64,000 nucleotides of DNA from Vigna angularis. Lineage: Eukaryota > Streptophyta > Magnoliopsida > Fabales > Fabaceae. The stretch spans positions 16,612,501 to 16,676,500 of the forward strand of contig NC_068973.1 in NCBI RefSeq assembly GCF_016808095.1, written 5' to 3'. Shown here piece after piece: positions 32,976 through 44,624 of the stretch. The notes beneath the pieces were generated by a model. That model was not told the origin of the DNA. It saw only the letters and a list, made by a program, of their open reading frames with translations, and did no database searches. The position numbers and the translations under genes were made by a program. Numbering within the stretch: the stretch's first letter is position 1; each line of letters starts with the position of its first letter.

Positions 32976-33065
32976 GATACACAAATTAACCAATAATAAG
33001 AAAAACGTTTTTGTCATAAAAGAACAAGAAGATTTGAGGCCAAATCCTTTTCAAAAGGGAGGGTA

Positions 33066-34234
33066 TGATGACATATCCTTAAAAAAATTAAGTCTTGTGT
33101 TGGAATGGATAGTCTTTCAAACATATACATCCAACACAAGACAAATAAAAGCTTCAAAGATGCTCTTACTCTTCAAGACCTTGATCATTCATTTGATTTA
33201 AGGTGTATCATTGTTGGGAGCTATATTCTTCATTTACTCACTATTATAACATTTGTTCTAATTTTGTTATAAAATGGGTATTTGACCTTGATGGAGAAGC
33301 ACACAAAACTCTAAAGAAGATAAGGAAGTTTGTCTTGTTCCATGTTGAATATTTGAGGGCAAATCCTTTTCAAGAGGGAGGGAATGATGGCAAATCCCCT
33401 AGCCATGGTCAAGCACTTTCAAGAGAGTGGAAGCCATCCATGAAGATGACATCAACTCTACCTTGTGGGCCACCTTTGGAGCCATCATGGAGCATGGATT
33501 GAAGAGTAGTGTAGGAATTTAGGCCAATGTATTAGGCCATGTAGTGTAGGTTTGTATTAAGGCCTAAGTAGCATAAGATTTTCCTTAAAAGTTACATCCA
33601 AACCAAGTTGAAAGTGTGTGCCATGTGTCATGCTTCCATTGGAGAGGATTTACTTTTTAAGAGGTAGTCACATGGTACCTTATGAGTGGAAAGTTTTTGC
33701 TTTTAGTAGTGGCCACATGACACTCTAGGAATGGAGAGGATTATGTTTTGTGAGTGAGTGGCCACATGTCCTCCCATCATTGGAGAGGATTTTTAGACAC
33801 TTGTCCACTCCTTAAAAGGCCTCATTTTTGGCCAATGAGAGCAAATGTGGGAGATCATGCTTTTAGGGTTAGAAGGACACACCATTGGCCTATAAATAAA
33901 GGTGTCTCCACCCTTGTATTTCATCTTTGATGTTGAGTAATGTTATGCTGCCCATTTTTGGCCATACTACTCATCTTAGATGAAGACTAGAGCAACCCAT
34001 GAGGCTCCTCTAGTCATCTTCCTCCTTGAGTTAGCCTAACCTTTCTTGGAGCCACCAAACACTACACCACCACCACCATATCTCCTAGAGGCTTTGAGCT
34101 TCTACACCATTCATACATTAGCTCCTCATCCTTAGACCATTTATCACCACATTTCCGCACCATTCATCTAAGGAACACCTCTCCATGCACATCTCCTAGC
34201 TTTGGCCCAACCTAGCCAAGGAGGTTTTCCATAA
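33066..34234 (+). repeat. 3' LTR of element X
   Basis: 1169 bp. It is closely similar to the 5' LTR, including the internal second purine tract. It has an extra segment of about 50 bp (near 33720-33770) containing GAATGGAGAGGATTATG. Its last bases are CCATAA instead of CCATCA. Confidence 0.85.
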
Positions 34235-34239
34235 GAGAT

Positions 34240-35676
34240 TGAGGCACCTTACTCTAGGAGAGTGAAGTTGGTGACAAGAAAGATGCGGAGATTATGTTGG
34301 TGTCATGAAAGGAAGAAGCACATCAACATTGAAAATCAAACTTGAGCTTTATTGGGTCAAGCTAGTGACGTTAAAGAAGCGCTTATTGGGAGGCAACCCA
34401 ACTTTCTAAACTTATCTTCTTAATTTATGTCCGTCTTTCTGTTATTAGTATAGGATTTGATGTACTGGGCTTAAAACTTAATCTGTGATGCAATGCTTTG
34501 ATGATGATATGATGTTTGTGATGAACGTTGCTTTATGATGCTGATTATATTGATTGATGTTGAGATGATGCATGATGTTGATATATAGGTGGTTGCTCAT
34601 AATATTGTGAAACAGATGCATGAGGTAAAAGTATGATTGTGATATTGAGCAAGATGTTTGTCTAAATGTTGGAACTTGAAATTAACTTGTGGGAGGATTG
34701 GACTCCAGAGTTTTTGTGAATGATTGCTGTTACTTTGAAAGCATGAATGATTTTGCCCAGGTTTCCATGATTGAATCACTTGCTTGCTTGCGTCATATGA
34801 TCAAGGCCATCTATTGTTATCCCTTTTTAGCCAATGCATGATTTTAGCTCAATAAAAGAGAGCACAATGTGTTCTATCCTTTGAACCTATAGCCTTAAAC
34901 ATGATATGAAAACCATTTTTGAAAATCTTTACCTTGAGTTAAGTTGAGAATATTTGTGTGGTATTGATAAAGGTTCAAGTTTGGGGTTGTTGGGAAATCT
35001 GAAAAGGGAAAATAAAAAGAATAAGCATTGAGCTAAGTATTGAGCAAATGAAAAGCAAAAGAAAAAGAAAAGAAAAGAAAAGCTCAATGCAATGGAAAGT
35101 TGGGAATAAGTGAGAATGGTTTCTTGAAAAAGAGAGATCGTGTTTAAATGATGAAATTATGAATGACTTTCTTAACTCAAGGATTTTGTGATCCGGAAAA
35201 ACCAGTTTTCTTCTTAGCCCAGCCACATTACAAGCCATAGAAAAGTCCTTGTGATGACAAATTGCTTGTGAGTTTGATTGATTGTGGTTAAATGAAAGAC
35301 AAAGTTGATTTATATGACATTGTGATAGTAGAGTGAATGAGTCACCTCTATATACACCTGTGTGTTTGAGAGAAACACTTTTCCTTGGTGAGGAGTAGTT
35401 CCATGTATGCATGATTACATCTTTGCTTGGTGGATTGATCATTCATGAGGATAACATCTGATGAATATTTTGTGATTAGGTGAGCACCACAATGAGTTAA
35501 TTGAATCAAGGCAATTATTCATCTTGACTGATATTCTTTATAATAAGCTGATATGAGCGATTACTTGTCTTGAAAGAAAAGGTTTTGAAATGTGTTGAAA
35601 CCATTGTATTGATTGTATGAAAGCTAAGTTACATTTTGTTTTCTTGAGGACAAGCAAAGTTTTAAGTTTGGGGTTG
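34240..35676 (+). other. Protease C-terminus and 3' untranslated region of Athila A
   Basis: The protease end is at 34240-about 34340. A block conserved in all three Athila copies follows at 34353-34402 (GTGACGTTAAAGAAGCGCTT, then TTGGGAGGCAACCCA). The rest is non-coding and resembles the 3' part of element D. The third ORF of D and E is absent. GAGGACAAGCAAAG and AAGTTTGGGGTTG precede the 3' LTR. Confidence 0.7.
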
Positions 35677-36414
35677 TGATAACGGTTGAATTTACCGTTA
35701 TTTGATACTTAATTTTGATACTAGAAACACCCTTTTTGACTTAGAAACTAGCTTGAAATCATAGTTTTGTGTGAATAAGAGAGTTGAAGGTGAATTTAAT
35801 GATTTTATGCTAGATTTCCTTGTTTTCAACAGGAATTGAGATGATTTGGAAGAAGAGTTGAAGTAGTAAGGAGTTGGAACTCAGGAAGAGCTGGAAAAGT
35901 ATCAGAAAGGAGGATCGCAACAACGCTGAGCGCCATTTTAGGGGCCCTCAGCGCCGGAATACACTGTCTCACGCTTGGTTGACCTTTTCTTGAAGCCCTC
36001 AGCGCAGGAAGTCTCTGGCTTGCGCCTGGGCGCCCTTTTTGGGGCGTTGAGCGCAACTTCCTCGAGTCGCACCACGCCTGCTTGCCTTTTGAGCTGACCC
36101 TAAGGGTCATATGATTCGGCCCGCCGCCCGGGCGCCCTAAGTGGGGCACTAAGCGCTGGCGATTGGGCTTGGGCTGTGTTATCTGTTATTTTTATGTTTT
36201 ATTTAAGGACTTGGACGTCCTAGGGATTGTATCTTTGGACAGAAGAGGCGCAGAAACACACCCTTTGACCCCTTGGAGGCGGAAGCTCCTATCTTCAACT
36301 TCTAGGGTTTTATCTTTCATTCTTTTCCATTATTCATCTAGTTTCCACATGCCAATGGTGAACTAAATTCTATTTGTTGTTGGGGAATGATGTAAACCTT
36401 TGTAAACTCTCATG
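35677..36414 (+). repeat. Truncated 3' LTR of Athila A
   Basis: It starts TGATAACGGTTG and matches the 5' LTR closely up to TAAACTCTCATG, where the next LTR begins. Its GC block (35920-36160) keeps CGCTGAGCGCC and CCTCAGCGCCG, where the 5' LTR has CACTGAGTGCC and CCTCAGTGCCG. Confidence 0.8.
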
Positions 36415-39400
36415 TGAAGGCTTATTCGGGTATTGAACCTTCCTTGTGTGGGGGTGAAGGTGTCTTCCTTGTCCTTGTGTAGCAGGATTACATGTTCCTT
36501 AGTTGGATTGTGAGACTACTTAGATGTATCTGTGAGGAATCTACAGATGGGGTTGTAGGAGCGATTACTGTGAGTTAGGTAGGGTACAAGAGTGTGACAG
36601 ATTCTTTCCACTGTGGTGTTTATGGTATGGTGATGCTCATGGTATTGTTCATGACTGGGATAGTCATGATGGTGGTGTATCTATGTGGGTGATCATGGTA
36701 TTTGAGATGCTCCAAGTGATGCTATGTGATAGCGGTGTTACTATAAGAGTATAGTAGTAGACATAGGTGCTAATGAGTGGATAAACCAAGAGTCTATTTG
36801 TGAGATGTTAGTGATGACATCAAGGGTAAAGATCGAGGATCGAGGATCGATGATTGTGAATCGAGTAATTCATTTGATTGAATTGTTATGTTAGAGGATT
36901 AGGAATTCTATTGTTATTACTATTATGTATGGGGTGTTTGATTATTGTTGATTTAATCAGTATGTTTATATCATGTTATTATGATTGTTTTAACTATAGC
37001 TTACCCCATACATGTTTTTGTTTATGAATGATAATATCGGCGATGATCGTATAATGCGCTATACGTGAGCAAATGATGTTGCAGATGGTGCTGAGGCATG
37101 ATAGATTCGAGAGATGACGAGGGGCAAACTTGAGATTTATCTTTTGAACTTTAAGACAATGTAATTGGATTCATTTTATTTCCTTCGTTATTCTCACTAA
37201 ACAAATGTCTTGGAATTATTATGTTTTATGCACGTTTTAAATGTTGAGGTTTTTGAAAATACGTTTCTGCGTTATGTTAAAGTTTGAAATTTTACTGATT
37301 TTTGAAAAACCTGTGTTATCTCTCTATTTTCTTTCCTATTTTTCTGTGTGAATACTCTTCTTTTAGGATATTTTAGTTTTTAATTCATTAGAAATAGTAT
37401 AGTTTAGAGTAATTAGGATAAAAATAGGTTTTTTAAAAATAGTGCTAATTTTTAGTTAAATAAAATAGGTTTTTAAATAAATAAGTATTTTTCCTTTTAG
37501 AAATTAAATAAATAAAATTTTACTTCTTTTGTAGGCTTTTATCTTTTCTTTTTGCTGTTTAAACTCCTAATTTTTTTCTATAGATAAAGTCTTTAGCTAA
37601 TTAGGCTGAAGCAATGTGCTGGCTGTTTTGAATTGAATAAAAGTACTGGTCAAAAGCGTTTAATGGGTTGCGTTAAAATGAAGCTGCCGTTATGAGCTTT
37701 TGGGTTTAATGAAACGCAGTGTTTCATGCTGCTGCATTGAAGGGAAGCTGAGCATAGGCAAAGGATCTCGATCAATTGGGATTTTCCCCAATTCCCTAAC
37801 CCAGTAACTAGGGTTCATGAGAAGAGAAGCGGAGTAGAACTAGGCGCGAGCTCCATGGTTGATTTGAGAGCTGATAGAGGTTCACGACCAAAAAGGAAGG
37901 AGTTGATTTGAGAAGCTTCTATCATTATTCGGTTCTTCCCCCTTTCACCTATTTCTTTCATTTTCTTTCTTTTTTTTGTTTTGGATTTTCCCCTATAAAA
38001 GGGAAGTTTTGTAATGAACAAAGTGTGCATTGGGTGATAGACAATGCATGGTAGTGGGTGACAGACGCTACCTAGCTTAGGGTTTTCATTTCCCTCTAGT
38101 TTCATTCTCGTAGTGTAGATTTTGATACTCTTTGACTGTTGATCGAGCAATCACGGTGGTGGCAACCCGTGATCTTCTCGGCTTTGCTTCCACGGTGTTT
38201 TCTACTGTAATTTTCATTCCTCTTTTAATAAAATTTTAATTTTTGTTGATTCTTGGATTGCGATTTATGTTCTCTGTCTTTAGCTGTTTTCTTTTGATGT
38301 TTAATTGCCTTTAGGTTTAACTTTCATTGTTATTTTGTTTTGTTGCATTTGATATTTGGTCGTTGCAGTATAGGTTGAACTTTTAGATTCTGAATTTTGA
38401 TTTCAAGCTTTGATTTGAGTTTTGGTTGGAATTCTGGATTTTACCTTATGATATTGAACTTTATTTTCCATTGTCTTGATTTCTGTTGATTGAGATTAGC
38501 TTTATGCATTTGATAGTTCATAGTTTAGCATCTATCTTTGTTTTTACATTTAGATTTAGATGTTTACTTCAATTTCAGATCATACACGTTGCTTTTACCA
38601 TCATTGCATTAGTTTGGTTCTGTTAGTCCAAATTACATTAGTTACAATAATATAGTATAGATATCATGCATTGTTTTCTTTTCCTTTATTCATTAGTTTA
38701 CTTAGGTATTAGTTTTCTTTAATCATACATCAATAATTAGTTTCTTTCTTTTAGATTTCATAAATTTTTCTTTTCCCCACCTAGTTTTAGTATTTTAGTA
38801 AATAAATAATTAGGCTATAATTCTACAATTCTATACTTAATAAGTACCAAGTCCTTGGATTGATACCCTAGGTTGTCCCTATACTACATTAGTGGGGAAT
38901 TTAGGTTTGTTGACTTTTGCGTGACCATAAGCCTTTCAAGAAATGGCGTCGTTGCCGGGGACTTTGGCAACTTAAGTTTAGATTGTAGAGTTAGCATTGT
39001 AGGTTTCTATTTTCTCTATTTGCATTCTGTTCATTTAGGTTCAGTTTCTGAAAATTTTTAAATTTGTAAATAGTGGTTTCTCTCCCTATTATGCTTTTGT
39101 GTGTTGGTATAATCTCTACTTGAAGTATAGTCCAGGTTGAAAACAGGTTCTGCAGCAGACTTTGAAGAGATGGTTGATTCTTAGGACTGGCTATACAAGA
39201 TGATCAAGAGAACGCCCAAGTTCCATGGGCTAGCACATGAAGACCCACACAAGCACATCAAAGAGTTTAGCTGGGTGTGCTCTTCCATGAAGCCTGCTGG
39301 AGTTCTAGAGGAAGCAGTGATGATGAAGACATTTCCATTGTCTTTGCAAGGTGCAGCAAGAGACTGGTTCTTGTATCAACAATACCCTCTTGGTGGCTGG

Positions 39401-39503
39401 CAGGAGATGTAGCAGAGGTTCCTCAACAAGTACTTTCGAGTAGCTAAAGGAGTTAATGGGAGAGGATGGTTGAGTACTGGGAGAGGTTTAATGGGCTCTG
39501 TGT
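36415..39503 (+). mobile_element. Athila-type element G with a long LTR and a gag fragment
   Basis: The probable LTR is 36415-38938 (about 2.5 kb), starting TGAAGGC and ending GCCTTTCA, inverted ends that support the limits. A TATA box CCTATAAAAGG is at about 37991. The primer site TGGCGTCGTTGCCGGGGA (Asp type, one change) is at 38944-38961. A gag fragment at about 39170-39503 contains FHGLAHEDPHKHIKEF and FPLSLQGAARDWF, with a TAG at 39410. Gag is cut at 39503 by the next element. Confidence 0.6.
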
Positions 39504-40776
39504 TGATTCTTTTTGCAAGCGTACCAATAGTCAATTGTAGTATAATGATTTTTAAGTGAAAGTGTCGATCCAACGAGGAAAAACTTCAATTAAAATAGAT
39601 AATTTTATCTTAAACCAAATTTATACAAGGATATCCAATCAGATTCATAATGGATTTTGATAATTTATACTACGTTGCATAAAAGTAAAATAATAAGAAC
39701 AAATAAGTTAGAGAAAATTCAATATGAGAAGTTGGGATTGAATTCATCTATCTCATTACCAATATTGATGAAACACACAAAAGTCTTTTATACCGATTCC
39801 TCGCATATAAAATTCATAAGATTAGTTCCTTGAATATTGATTCCTCACATACCCAATAAACTATTCAACATTATATTCAAGTGTTATAAGCAATTGATAA
39901 ACTGAAATATATCCTTAGCATCACAGGATATCAAGTATTCTTGTTCATATTAGATTTTAGAAATACTTTCCAGTCAAATCTAAAATCCACATTCATGAAA
40001 ATATTGATAAGATAGAATCAAGCACTAAGAGTAGAACAAAAATACCAATATCGAATAAAAACAAAAATGCTATAAATAAATATTACCAGATTACATCCGA
40101 GTTCGAATCGATTACATTCAATCCCTAGAGAAAAGATTAGCCACTCATGGTAGCCGTTAGCATTCTAAGAGATGAAGAAGAAGATCCTACAGCTAAAGTG
40201 GAAGAACAACTCTATCTGTGATATTTTTCTCTGCCGCTCTCCCCCTTCTTTCTTTCTTTTTGACTCGTGAGTATATATACTGTGTGAATTCTCGCTTAAG
40301 CTAAACTATTCTCGCTTAAGCGAGAATGACTTTTAAATTAATGGCTTCCTAATATCGCTCAAGCGAGATGAGTTTTGCTTAGGCAAGAGTGGCTTGTAAA
40401 AGATATTTCTCTGATTAGCTCTCGCTTAGACGAGATCATTCTAGCTTGGGCGAATTGTTACAAGATTTGCTCTTCTCTCTTAATTTACTTGAAACATATA
40501 CAAAATAGGGATCAAATGATTTCCTTTTAATCAAAAACTCGGAAACATATGATTACATTTCATCTTTCTTAGATTAGGGAAAATACAAATGCACACAATT
40601 TAAAACAGAAGTGCCAAAATTTCATATGAAAATTTACAGCTTTTTTGCAGTTATCAACTCCCCCCAACCTAGCATCTTGCTTGTCCTCAAGCAAAGTAAT
40701 AAGAACTGACAACTTTTCAAAACTTAAACTTTAAAATTGGTTATTTGAGAAATCAATTTCATAGTCCTTGATGGGT
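39504..40776 (-). mobile_element. 3' end of a minus-strand Athila-like element H (LTR plus purine tract)
   Basis: On the minus strand the LTR starts TGATAACTGC at 40656 and ends near 39504. It is preceded by the purine tract GGTTGGGGGGAGT (40669-40657) and by GAGGACAAGCAAGATG. The LTR carries the perfect 20-bp palindrome ATTCTCGCTTAAGCGAGAAT (40308-40327) and four or more diverged copies at 40290-40450. Only about 120 bp of interior remain. Confidence 0.7.
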
Positions 40777-41260
40777 GTCGCACCCCACACAAATTTGATG
40801 TGCAATAAGAATGCAGTATAGACTAGGTAGTGACTCCTAGGTCGTCTCTATAGGACCAAATGTGGTTCGAGACTTAGGTCAAACACGTAGTGGGGGGGGG
40901 GGGGGGGGGGGGTTGAAAGTGTTTTTGAATGCAATTGAACTTGAACTTAAAGCATGAAATTAAATATAACTAAACAAAATTCAAAGCATTGAATTAATTG
41001 TGGCAAAAAGTAAAGCCGAGCGGTGTTCTTCACAGGGCCGAACGGTCCTATTCACAAGGTCGAACGACTCTAACAAGCGTGTTAAAGACCGATCGGTTCT
41101 GGTCACAAGCCGAACGGTTCTAACGAAGAGACGATCGGTGTTAAAGCAGTAGCAAATGGAAATGAGTAGACTAAAGCCGAACGATAAAAGTAAAATTGAA
41201 CAACACAAGTAAAAATCGAACGGTCCTAAAGATGGACCGAACGATAAACATAAGTGTTGA
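40777..41260 (-). repeat. LTR fragment I with a CGAACGGT array
   Basis: It starts TGATGGGTGTCGCACCCC (plus strand) and contains blocks seen near the ends of plant gypsy LTRs. A run of 21 G is at 40892-40912. At 41016-41245 the motif CCGAACGGT and variants (CGATCGGT, CGAACGAT) occur nine times at uneven spacing. The right limit, where the SIRE-like element begins, is unclear. Confidence 0.5.
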
Positions 41261-41293
41261 AAAAGAATGGCTTAGTTTCAATACCAAGAGAGG

Positions 41294-41296
<3 letters not shown>

Positions 41297-41335
<39 letters not shown>
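41297..41335. repeat. Homopolymer of 39 G
   Basis: An uninterrupted G run preceded by GAGAGGGGA. On the minus strand it is a C tract between ACCAATTCA and CCCCTCTC, at the end of the SIRE-like LTR. The length may be a sequencing or assembly artefact. Confidence 0.8.
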
Positions 41336-41336
<1 letters not shown>

Positions 41337-42990
41337 GAATTGGTGAAACACAAAAATCATAGGCTTTTAAAAATCTTTTTCACAAAAGGATGATCTTTCA
41401 AAAGTTTCTTGAATCGCAAGGAATAAGCTTTTTTAAGTGCAGCGGAAATAGTTGACTACGTGAAAATTAAAGTCGACTTTGAAAATTAAAAGTACAAGGA
41501 TAGAGAATTCAACCGCAAGTTTTTATACTGGTTCGGCCAAACTGCCTACATCTAGTGTCCTTCCAATCCCAGAAAGTAAATGCATTATAATGATCAAGGT
41601 TTTTACAACAAGGCTTTTATAGCGACCTCCACGTCAAAATATAAAATACCTCTCTAACCCTTTAATCAACATATAGGTATATACAAACAAAGAACAGCAG
41701 CAAGATGTCCCCTATCCTGGAGTCTTTAATCACTTTGAACAATCCTCAATGTCCAAAACGCTACACGTTCTCTTCCTGTAGTCTCAACAGGGAAGCCACA
41801 ACCTTCACAAGATTGAGAGAAGAAGTTGATCACGTATCAGATACCTCAAGTGCAGTTTGATCAATCAGTCAATGCGCACAGCTTCTTGCTTGTCAAGCAA
41901 TCACCAAAGAATAAACACCTTAGTCTTTCTTGATGGATTCTTGGAGCTTTAGCACGTTCTACCAGAGATCAATAATCTGAAACAATTCAATCAAAACGTT
42001 AGATTCACAAAAGTCTCTGCAGAAATCAAATTTGCGTCTATATATAGTTTTTTTTTTACAAAATTGACGCTCCTAAGTCTACTATGCTACTAATATAGTC
42101 GATTATACTCAAACAGTTATAACAGTTAGTAGCAGTCAAATCAACTTAATTGATTTCCTATTTAATACAGTTGACTCACAATCAATGCTTAGTCAAAGAT
42201 ATAAAATATAGTCGTTAGACATCACAAGAATTAACAGAATTTCAAAACATAACTAACTAAGTCGAGTAGCTTGGGCATACAGTCGACTTTGTAACACTTA
42301 AATGCAGTTTTGAAAAACTTTCTTTTCAAAAATACTAACAGCACACTTTGAAAAAGTTTGTGCAAAGCCACGAGTTTTAATCGACTTACTTCATAATGAA
42401 GTCGACTTAAAACTACTGATTTGCCACATATTATAAGTTAAACAAAAGTGCATGTGGTTTTCCTTTTCTAAAACATATGTCATGCATTCACAGATAAGAT
42501 CTCATGTAAAACACAGTGAATTACAGCAATGACAGAATTAACACAACATGTTCTTAAATAATCATAAACATGAAAGTAATGAGCATGTAACACATTAATG
42601 AACATGTAACACATAAACAACACATGTGTTATTAATTATGTGTTGTCATCATCAAAAACCAGAAGCTCTGAGATTGTAGGTTTAGCTAAACCAGTGCTAT
42701 CCCTATGAACAATCTCAACAATCTCCCCCTTTTTTGGTAATGCACAACCATGATTAATAAACAACCATGTTGTACACAACAATACATATTATCAAACAAA
42801 TATCAATCCATATATCAGTATAATTCTCCCCCTTTGGGCATTAACAAAAAAGGTATGCAAACAGGTACTGATATTCAAATAATCAATTATTTAAGAGATG
42901 CATCAGCAAATCATAAAGCAAACACAGATGCTCCCCCTGTCACATATAATCACATGATAAAGATATAATCTCCCCCTTAAGTGTAGGCAT

Positions 42991-43440
42991 GTGAAATTAT
43001 CTAATATCCTATGCAATGCTCCCCATGCCATTATGCATGTTTTATAATCAAAACCCAAATGCAAAATGCAGTTTTCACAGAATATTTCAGAGCATGTATA
43101 AGCATGTGACAGTATTGTATCAAGACAAAAATTGTGCAAACACATCAATGAATCATAGATACAATATCAATCAACAATCTCAATATTATCTAAAGTAATT
43201 TCAAACAACAATCTCATGTGAAATTATCTAATATCCTATGCAATGCTCCCCCTGCCATTATGCATGTTTCATAATCAAAACCCAAATGCACAATGCAGTT
43301 TTCACAGAAAATTTCAGAGCATGTATAAACATGTGATAGTATTTTATCAAGACAAAAATTGTGCAAACACATCAATAAATCATTGATATAATATCAATCA
43401 ACAATCTCAATATTATCTCAAGTAATTTAAATCAATTATA
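42991..43440. repeat. Tandem duplication, 227-bp unit, in the SIRE-like 3' region
   Basis: GTGAAATTATCTAATATCC starts at 42991 and again at 43218, and the two units match closely through ATTATGCATGTTT and TTGTGCAAACACATCAAT. Each contains a CTCCCC purine tract complement. Confidence 0.9.
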
Positions 43441-43964
43441 GAACAAAGATATATTGAAAAAAACAATTAATAATATGTGATCAATAAACAAAATAACTAA
43501 ATTCCAAATCATGGAATTTATAACCCCTGTTAAATAGTAATCGATTAATCCACTGTTGCAATCGACTTCATTGCTTGCCATTTGAATTGTATCTCCAATA
43601 GTTCATCCAGAAGCAATGTTCCTGCAAAACCTTTCAAGATCTTTTTCATATCAAGCATTTTAAAATCATTGTAATGCAAGAATTATTATAGGTATAATCT
43701 CTGTGTGTAAATGTATGAATGCAATGATAAACACTAAAACAATCAACTTCATACATAACACAGTCGACTTTAAGCAAAACTGATCGAATTTAAGCAAAAT
43801 ATCTGATTTCATTCATTCTTAAAAGATATTACAATCAGATTAACCAAAAGATAATGGCTTATAAAGCCATTACTACAAAAGAAACATTCAAAACATCTAA
43901 ACAAACAAACTAAAACAAACACGCAAAATAGAACACATGACAAAAGACTATAAAATCAAGACTC

Positions 43965-44624
43965 CTATTTTGTTTTAGATGACTCTACAATCTTTTCTTC
44001 AGCACTGTTCTTTGTACTTTTAGAATCATCAATAAAAGTATCTCCAAAAGCATTTATTCTCAGCGCATAGTCCATCTTCGGATGCAGCTCAGTGAATGAT
44101 TTTTGAAGCATCATCATTTTCTCGTCAAGTCTTTTGAATCTTTCATCCACAAATTCTACAAATCTTGTTTGAGGCCGAAATTCATATCTTGATGAATCAT
44201 TATTTACAGGATTCATTTCATCAGTACCAGGAATGTACTCATCCTTGAATATCCAGCCTTACTTTCCTTTTCGGAAACCTACTGAGTCTAAGAACTGCTC
44301 TTCTAAAACATTTTGCTTATTGCAGCAAATTGTTCTTTCATGTGTGATATCCACATTCTGTATTCTCAAAATTTTACTTATGAACACTCCATATGGTAGA
44401 TGATACTCCTTTTGTTTTGCAAACTTTAGCATATATTCACTAATCACCAAAGACCAATCCGTTTGAGTACCAGTTTGCAATGAATAAAGTAGGTACACAT
44501 CTTCACCATTCAATATGGATCGATCCTCACCCCTTGGAAGTAGAATCCAGGTGATCATGCACGCGCATAACCATTCTTCTTTGCGTAAATTCTTAATATC
44601 AGAGGATTCATATTTCCCTACTAT
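43965..44624 (-). pseudogene. Extra (env-like) ORF of the SIRE-like element, fragment
   Basis: Two open stretches in different frames (44624-44259 and 44216-43965). The first contains RKEEWLCACMITWILLPRG, LLYSLQTGTQTDWSLVISEY and YHLPYGVFISKILR, the layout of the putative plant transposon protein domain found in extra ORFs of SIRE and other plant retroelements. The second is probably its C-terminal part with a coiled-coil (VDERFKRLDEKMMMLQKSF). The N-terminus is cut off by Athila D. Its function is not established. Confidence 0.65.

Larger units (their letters stand above)
27397..34234 (+). mobile_element. Element X: LTR retrotransposon derivative without genes, nested in Athila A
   Basis: Perfect 5-bp duplications GAGAT flank it (27392-27396 and 34235-34239), and the host protease frame resumes directly after. 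LTRs are 27397-28532 and 33066-34234, starting TGATGACATATCC and ending CCATCA and CCATAA. A Met-type primer site TTTGGTATCAAGAGC is at 28533-28547, and a purine tract AAAAGGGAGGG precedes the 3' LTR. The interior is a non-coding leader with no gag or pol, interrupted by two Athila-type LTRs. It is a LARD-like non-autonomous element. Confidence 0.85.
23356..36414 (+). mobile_element. Athila-type LTR retrotransposon A, gag-protease only, split by element X
   Basis: The parts in order are 5' LTR (23356-about 24734), Asp-type primer site, gag and protease to 27396, element X, the rest of protease (34240-about 34340), a 3' untranslated region, a purine tract AAGTTTGGGGTTG and a 3' LTR from 35677. 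The 3' LTR stops at 36414, where another LTR begins. There is no RT, RNase H or integrase. The LTR parts that can be compared are very similar and differ mostly by transitions at CG sites. Confidence 0.85.
41290..44624 (-). mobile_element. 3' part of a SIRE-like Ty1/copia element J
   Basis: On the minus strand the order is an extra (env-like) ORF (44624-43965), a 3' untranslated region with a tandem duplication and several purine tracts, the main purine tract AAAAAAGGGGGAGAT (42735-42721) and an LTR starting TGTTGAGATTGTTCATAGGG at 42720. The LTR left end is near 41290. Gag and pol are missing, because Athila D begins at 44625. An extra ORF between pol and several purine tracts is typical of SIRE/Maximus elements. 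Confidence 0.7.

Noticed and set aside
35826..36149. Minus-strand frame of 107 codons with Arg/Pro-rich sequence
   Set aside because: It comes from the GC-rich palindrome block of the Athila A 3' LTR. The corresponding frames in other LTRs (45412-45744, 60402-60702) are not conserved.
37815..38150. Minus-strand frame of 111 codons
   Set aside because: It lies inside the long LTR of element G around its TATA box and has no recognisable domain.
41171..41353. Open frame encoding a run of proline
   Set aside because: It is the complement of the 39-G homopolymer and has no other coding evidence.
43016..43440. Possible CRISPR-like direct repeats
   Set aside because: A plain two-copy 227-bp tandem duplication in a plant retroelement, with no short repeat-spacer pattern.
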